Source: Linanthus parryae
Lineage: Eukaryota > Streptophyta > Magnoliopsida > Ericales > Polemoniaceae
DNA: 64,000 nt
Assembly: GCA_023055425.1 (NCBI GenBank)
Contig: JALGPY010000002.1
Coordinates: forward strand, 134,622,427-134,686,426
Reading direction: 5' to 3'
Shown: in pieces, positions 59,043-64,000 of the stretch
How positions within the stretch are numbered: the first letter of the stretch is position 1
How the letters are laid out: every line of letters begins with the position of its first letter
Program-made: the position numbers and the translations under genes
The notes under the pieces: generated by a model
Database searches by the model: none
What the model was told of the DNA's origin: nothing
The model's input: only the letters and a program-made list of their open reading frames with translations

Positions 59043-60819
59043 ACTAACCCCTTTAGGAACCCAAATTTTTCTAACTTGTCCTTTGAGTTGGAAAGGAAAA
59101 GTATTCCTCATTATGTGAGGGTATCTTCTTCTAAAAGGACAAGACATCTTACCATGACCAATCTTATTGTAGTAATGGCACTTGAGAGATTTTTTGCTTC
59201 GAGCTTTCACAAATATGGTATTGTTCTTCTTTGCAAAAATTTGGATTGTATCCAATACCAGTTTTGTGAACAGACTTTAAGCTACCTCCAAGAATAAGGT
59301 TCAAGTTGTGTTCTGAGCATGCAAGTCTTGTTTTGACTGATTCGGTTTCTTGAAGTTTCTCAGTCAGTTTAGTCTTTTGTTTATCCAATTCATCAACTTG
59401 ATGTCTTAGATTAACAATACTGTCACTCAGAAGAGAGTTCTCAGTGACTACTTCCTTGACTTGTGTTTTCAAGGCTTTGAAACTGGTGTTCAATGCCTTG
59501 AAATCACTGTTAGTTTTCTTCAGAGAGAATTCAATATTCTGATTCAGGAAAACAAGATGCAAGTTTCTTTTTCCTGCTCATGAACTTTTCTTTCAAAAAT
59601 ATAATTTCTTTCAGATAGTCCTCTTCATTTAAAAGAATTGTTCAAAGATAGTTCGAGAGGGCTTCTGTTGGTTTTGAAATCAAGCAGTTTACCATTACCT
59701 CAATGTTATTTTCAGAACTTTCATCACGCTTGGCCATGAAGCTTAGGTTGGCATGTTCTACTTCAGATTGAGAGTCACTTGAGGTTTCTGAATCACTCCA
59801 GGAAGCTATCATAGCTTTCTTTCTTCTATCATGATCTTTATTCTGAAAGTTCTTAATCTTTTTTTGTGGACACTCTCTGATCAATTTTCCTGCACCACCA
59901 CACTCAAAGAAATTCATGACTTTAGGCTTATTACCATGTGACGAAGATTTACCTTTGTAGTCTTTGCTACTGGAGGATCTGTGTCTATCTCTGCTGAAGT
60001 CCTTGTTACCAAAGTTTTTCTTCATTTGACGAATTCTGGTCAAGGCTTTGGAAATCAAAGCAAATTGATCTTCATCATCATCTTCAGTTTAAAGGATTTG
60101 GAATGGATCATTCTCCTTTGCCTTGAGAGCTAGGTTCTTGACACCTTCTGGTAGTTCACCATCAACTACATTTATGGATATTTCATGTGTGAGGGGCTTC
60201 CCTTATAGGTCGTCAAGTTGAAGTAATGAGAGATCTTGTGCTTCCTCAATAGCTGTAGTCTTTGGTTCCCATTTTTCCTTTGGAAGACTTCTCACAATCT
60301 TTCTAACCTTTTCTTCATTGGGAAAACATTTTCTTCATTAGAAATGTGTTTTCCCAATGAATCAAGATTGTTGACAATGTCAGTGAATCTTTTGAACATG
60401 TCTCTGATTGACTCATCTCCATTCATCCTTAATAGCTCATATTGCCTGAGATATATGTTGATCTTATTTTGCTTGACTTGACTGGTTCCTTCTTAGGTCA
60501 CCACAAGATTATCCTAGATCTCCTTGGCAGACTTGCAACCTCAGATCCTGTTAAGCTTATCTGCACTCAGAGCACAATATAAGAGATTCATAGCTTTATA
60601 AGAGTAGACAGTGTCTTGAGATTTGGGAGTTCTAATCCCACCTTTCTCTATGTAGAGAGTGTGAGGACCATTCTGAATGATAGTCCAGAGTTCCATGTCT
60701 TGATTAATGATGGACATTTTCATCAAATCTTTCCAATGGACAAAATTGTCTCCACAGAAGAGAGGAGGTCTGTTAACAGCTCTTCCCTGAGAGAAACCAC
60801 CATCACCTACAGTACTCAT
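59043..60819 (-). pseudogene. Sirevirus J gag
   Basis: The ATG at 60819 starts MSTVGDGGFSQGRAVNRPPL, followed by FCGDNFVHWKDLMKMSIINQ and LLYCALSADKLNRI. Stops and frameshifts lie between 60540 and 60060. The first zinc knuckle (FFECGGAGKLIRECP, near 59930-59870) has lost its first Cys and its His. A coiled-coil-like stretch (59562-59164) contains palindrome motifs. The second knuckle (CHYYNKIGHGKMSC, near 59175-59135) lacks one Cys. Coding ends at KIWVPKG, at the H insertion. It follows the same plan as Sirevirus A gag. Confidence 0.9.
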
Positions 60820-60854
60820 GATCAAAAGATTGTTAAATCTATATAGTCATGCAA

Positions 60855-60866
60855 GCTCTGATACCA
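60855..60866 (-). other. Primer-binding site of Sirevirus J (tRNA-iMet type)
   Basis: The minus strand reads TGGTATCAGAGC, a full match to the initiator-Met primer site, two bases from the 5' LTR end at 60869. Confidence 0.92.
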
Positions 60867-60868
60867 AT

Positions 60869-62098
60869 TGAAGGGGTGTACAGTAGGTAGAAATACAGGA
60901 TCAATACTCTAGAAGGGGGGGCTTGAATAGAGTATGACAACTTGTGCTAAACTTGCAAGAAGAGTGGTTTCAAAATATTTGTAAAGAGATTCAAGGCCTT
61001 GAAATGAGTTTCAAGCCCTTGTAATGAAAACAGTTGAAGTATAAAAAGATACGTCTATATCAAGCCCTTGAAATGAGTTTAAAACCCTTGAAATGAAACT
61101 TATTTGAATGCTGCAAAAGAACTAAGTATGAAACTGAAAAGTAAATGCAAGAGACACAAGATATATAGAGCTCAATCCACTTAGACCTACGTCTCTACCT
61201 CAGGTATCTTCTCCCTGCATGATTTTCAACACAATTCTTATTAATCCAAAGTTAAGCCCTAGATCTCAAGCACGGAGAGATGCCTTACTCTGTTACAGCT
61301 AGTGGTTCTCACTAACCTATCTAGTACCTGCTCTAGCTATCTAATAACCTAAAAATTCTCTTTTTTTCACCTTGAACAATTACTGAGAATAAGAACTAGA
61401 AGTATTATTTAAATGTTATACAAATGAAGTTTATATGAGAAGAACACTAGAATTGAATCTGCAGTGATTATGCAGTGTTCTTCTGATGCTTGGATTGAGA
61501 GAAATGAATCTGCTTCTTTGTTTCTTGTCAATCCTTGAATGTTTTTGAATGTCTCTGCTAAGTGTCTCGTGCATAGCTTCAGCTTTCCCTCTTTTATAGA
61601 GTAGTTTGAAATGCAGATCTTCAGGATCTTCTCATAACAAACTTTCCTATTTTGTAGCTTCAGCTTTGACTTCTCTAACAGCTTCTCCAACGGATAGTTG
61701 ATTAGAATCCTCACTGATACTGATTTCATATTGTATGAAAAACTATTAGGGAACTTCCAAACACAATAGGATTGATCACAGAAACACTTCAACACATGAT
61801 TTCCTTTCCTGCAAAACCTAGGTTAGGAAACAAATCCTCAAAATAGGAAACAAACATCCTTGCAAAACTTAGTCAAAACAAATGATATTAGATGTTGCTA
61901 GTTGTATCAAAATACTTTTTCTTTCATCATCAAGTATTAAATAATCCTGAACAGGGTTTTAGGAGTTGAGTCAAGATCAGAAAAACTCCCCCTAAGTTCA
62001 TGAATATAGAGCACAATCAGTTTCAGGACTTTGAAAGCTGATTGAAACGCCTTGAAATAGACTAGCTATTTCAAGTCTTGAACAGAGTTGAACTTACA
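60869..62098 (-). repeat. 5' LTR of Sirevirus J
   Basis: A 1230-bp copy of 49656-50908, with the same CTCTAGAAGGGGGG..GAATAGAG landmark and palindromes near 60995-61095 and 62030-62080. The 128-codon open frame at 61409-61795 is inside the LTR, has no domain and is broken in the partner LTR. Confidence 0.92.
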
Positions 62099-62103
62099 AA
62101 AGT

Positions 62104-62608
62104 CTTGAAACTTTTAGACACAAAATACATTGATCAAAACTAACACGTCATTTTGCTCGGCTCCTCTGCATGAAAAATGTTGTTTTACCTTTACATGATT
62201 AGATAAACCAATCACCTCAAGTTTTCAACGCATACGAGGGGGTAAGAACACTACGTGTCGTCACATAATGTGCCTCTCTATCACAACTCGAACGTGTTTC
62301 AAATGTTCCATATTTATCTACACAGCGGGTACAACTTATAGTGTCGTCGTACTAAGAGTCACGTCAGCGGAATGATAAACAAAGTGGTCCATATCGCTTG
62401 GCATTTGTTAGCTCAACGCGCCAATAATTTCAAGAAACATTAAAAATAATTACTGTCAAAACTTTCTAATTTTGGAAATGACCATGTCAAATTAACTCAA
62501 AATGAAACAAAATAAAGTATTATCTTAAAAAAATTCTCTCTTATGTATTAAAAGAATTTTCTCAATGTATTCTAAGTCAAAACAACGATACCCTCATGTC
62601 GACAAAAT
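62104..62608 (-). other. Continuation of element K or its flank, nothing recognised
   Basis: It follows the right-hand AAAGT duplication of J, so it must be contiguous with 49347-49655 before J inserted. No domain, long ORF or repeat is visible. Assignment to the internal region of K is inferred only from position. Confidence 0.45.
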
Positions 62609-63379
62609 TGTTGGAATTGTGCCCTAGAGGCAATCTATTTATGGTGACATTGATATGGACTTACTATTCATTATGGTATCGATATGGAGATATGTTAACA
62701 TGAATGAAGCCCTTTGAATATAAATGTTATCCCTAGTCCATTATATTCGTTAATACGACGATCAACTATAGACTACTATGTGGGTAGATTGATATGGAGA
62801 TATCAAGTCTAGCACATGGGTATGCATTAGGGGTAATGGCATACTGGAAGGACCCACCACGAGAAGGCTACATATAAGTTATGTAAAAGTCATAAGTTCT
62901 TCTCTTAGTGACAATGGTATTGTGGTCCTTAGACTTGAAGTCATTAGATACTCTAGTTGTGGAGTATTGTGTTTTGATATCGCCAAACGTTGCGTGAACG
63001 GGTGACAATAAATACGGTTATCGGACATAATAGGAAGCAAGCTTAGATATGATAGTGATGTAGAGAGGATTTGTCCCTCCCATATAACGGGAGAAAATAT
63101 CCACGGCCACTCGAGGAGTAGTGCTTATAGAATGTCTGGCCAGACTCACTTAAAACGATATGGGATATTGATGTTATCTGCATGGATAAGCCTATTCCCA
63201 AGATTGAGAAACTATGGATTGGACATACGAGTGTGACTTGTATCTCTCCTGTCCAATCTGAATATGGAGACAAAGGGATGGCATAATACGGTAACATTGG
63301 TAACAAGGTTTGTCAGATCACTGACTATTTCTATTAGTTGGGTGACATAGATGTGTTGCTAGACACTGCTCTATGTTAG
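62609..63379 (+). repeat. Copia LTR fragment L (same family as B and E)
   Basis: It starts TGTTGGAATTGTGCCCTAGAGGCAATC, the reverse complement of the outer end of the B and E LTRs. It follows them for about 770 bases, with shared blocks such as GATATGGAGATATCAAGTCTA and TATTTCTATTAGTTGGGTG. The LTR is cut at 63379, where the family continues AGTCATTAGTTAC in E but a foreign TGACACGA begins here. The ORF at 63043-63306 is an LTR shadow. The rest of the element lies outside the window. Confidence 0.88.
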
Positions 63380-64000
63380 TGACACGATTTCTTAACGTGT
63401 ATGCGCAAGTGCACGGTCAAGTAATATAGGGGTGGTATTTCAACCTTGAGTTATCGATCCCACAAGGACAGACTTTAGATTATTTAATCAAGTCGGGTAA
63501 TAGGCTATGACAATCTCCCATTGATCTCATGTCATTTTACGTCTCGGTTGACTAAAATCTCCTCTCGGTCTCATGTTGTCTACCGATATGTTCTAGCAGG
63601 TCATCTACTTGCACGATAACGGGTCCTGTCGGTCCACCGTTTCACGGAACAGTTGAATAATCCTACCGAATTTACCCACACTACCCAACCCTGCTCACTT
63701 ATCTGATAGGTCTCGGTGATTCAGGATTGATGCTCATATCTCATCATAGCTAGTTAAAGTCATTGTCGCGCACTTCACTAGCCAACTAACGGTTCCGGTT
63801 AATTACTCCATCCCCATTAAGAATTAATCATAGATTATGAAACAATTGAATTAAGAAAAACTAACAGTTTAGCACGATTCATCCTAACAAATAAACCCTA
63901 GTTCATTTATTATCAATTCCTATCTTAGTCGTGTAAATATACTAAGACCATTAACAAGATTCAAGAACTAACATTCATTCAATAGAAAGAATCAATAAGC
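63380..64000 (-). repeat. Athila-type LTR fragment M, running off the window
   Basis: It starts TGACACGATTTC, the reverse complement of an LTR end like that of G (ATCGTGTCA). It continues with GCAAGTGCACGG, AAGTAATATAGGGG and ATCGATCCCACAAGG, text typical of the U5 side of Athila-type LTRs in reverse orientation. It interrupts Copia LTR L. Primer site and internal region would lie to the left if the inner end were here, but L follows directly, so this is the outer 3' end of a minus-strand element or a solo LTR. Confidence 0.72.

Larger units (their letters stand above)
49656..62098 (-). mobile_element. Sirevirus element J, gag and envelope tail only, hosting Athila H
   Basis: LTRs 49656-50908 and 60869-62098 begin TGAAGGGG and end CTTACA in plus orientation. 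AAAGT flanks both sides (49651-49655 and 62099-62103). On the minus strand: 5' LTR, Met-type primer site, gag to 59043, then Athila H, then only the last part of the envelope-like ORF, a polypurine tract and the 3' LTR. PR, INT, RT and RNase H are absent. H entered gag, and a later deletion removed the end of H together with J pol and most of the envelope-like ORF. It is related to Sirevirus A but clearly diverged. Confidence 0.92.

Noticed and set aside
61409..61795. 128-codon open frame on the minus strand
   Set aside because: Lies wholly inside the J 5' LTR and is interrupted in the matching 3' LTR.

Overview
The window is plant nuclear DNA, almost certainly from a dicot-type genome, and consists of transposable elements from end to end. 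It is AT-rich. It holds Ty1/copia elements with initiator-Met primer sites, Sirevirus elements with an envelope-like ORF, Athila-type Ty3/gypsy elements with a tRNA-Asp primer site, chromovirus-type Ty3/gypsy LTRs that begin TGTAA, and small MITE-like elements. I see no intact host gene, tRNA, rRNA or CRISPR array. Every coding region found is broken by stops, frameshifts, deletions or insertions. No species can be named.

Left half (1-35150). The oldest layer is a Copia remnant on the minus strand (F), whose RNase H (1262-1822) and RT (34512-35150) were split when Sirevirus A (plus strand, 1828-34506, target duplication TAGAT) inserted. A was then hit three times: in gag by Copia B (minus, 3330-11760, CAACA), between integrase and RT by Copia E (minus, 15091-23490, GAAAG), and inside RT by the gag-only gypsy element D (plus, 24262-29418, GCAGG). 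Element C (gypsy, 6967-10456, TGTAC) then entered the second LTR of B. This gives a four-level stack F > A > B > C. Removing the insertions leaves A at about 10.7 kb: LTR, gag, PR, INT, RT, RNase H, envelope-like ORF, LTR.

Middle (35330-37110). A decayed minus-strand segment keeps coding-like acidic blocks and several GT..AG junctions. It is the only candidate for a former cellular gene, and I do not recognise the product.

Right half (37327-64000). A probable chromovirus on the minus strand (K) supplies the backbone. Its LTR was split by Athila-type element G (plus, 38356-47385; gag and protease only) and by a hAT-like MITE (48767-49332). Its internal part was entered by Sirevirus J (minus, 49656-62098, AAAGT). 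J carries Athila element H (minus, about 51405-59042) in its gag. H retains protease, RT, RNase H, integrase and an envelope-like ORF, but has lost nearly all of its LTRs, and a deletion fuses its 3' end to the tail of the J envelope-like ORF. At the right edge a plus-strand Copia LTR (L, same family as B and E) is cut by an Athila-type LTR (M) that runs off the window.

Most unusual signals. (1) A short palindrome family (TCAARGCYTTGA-like) occurs in the LTRs and also inside the coding regions of both Sireviruses. (2) Palindromes with a TCGCACGA core occur in both Athila-type elements with different flanking arms. I found no convincing new enzymatic or defence system.
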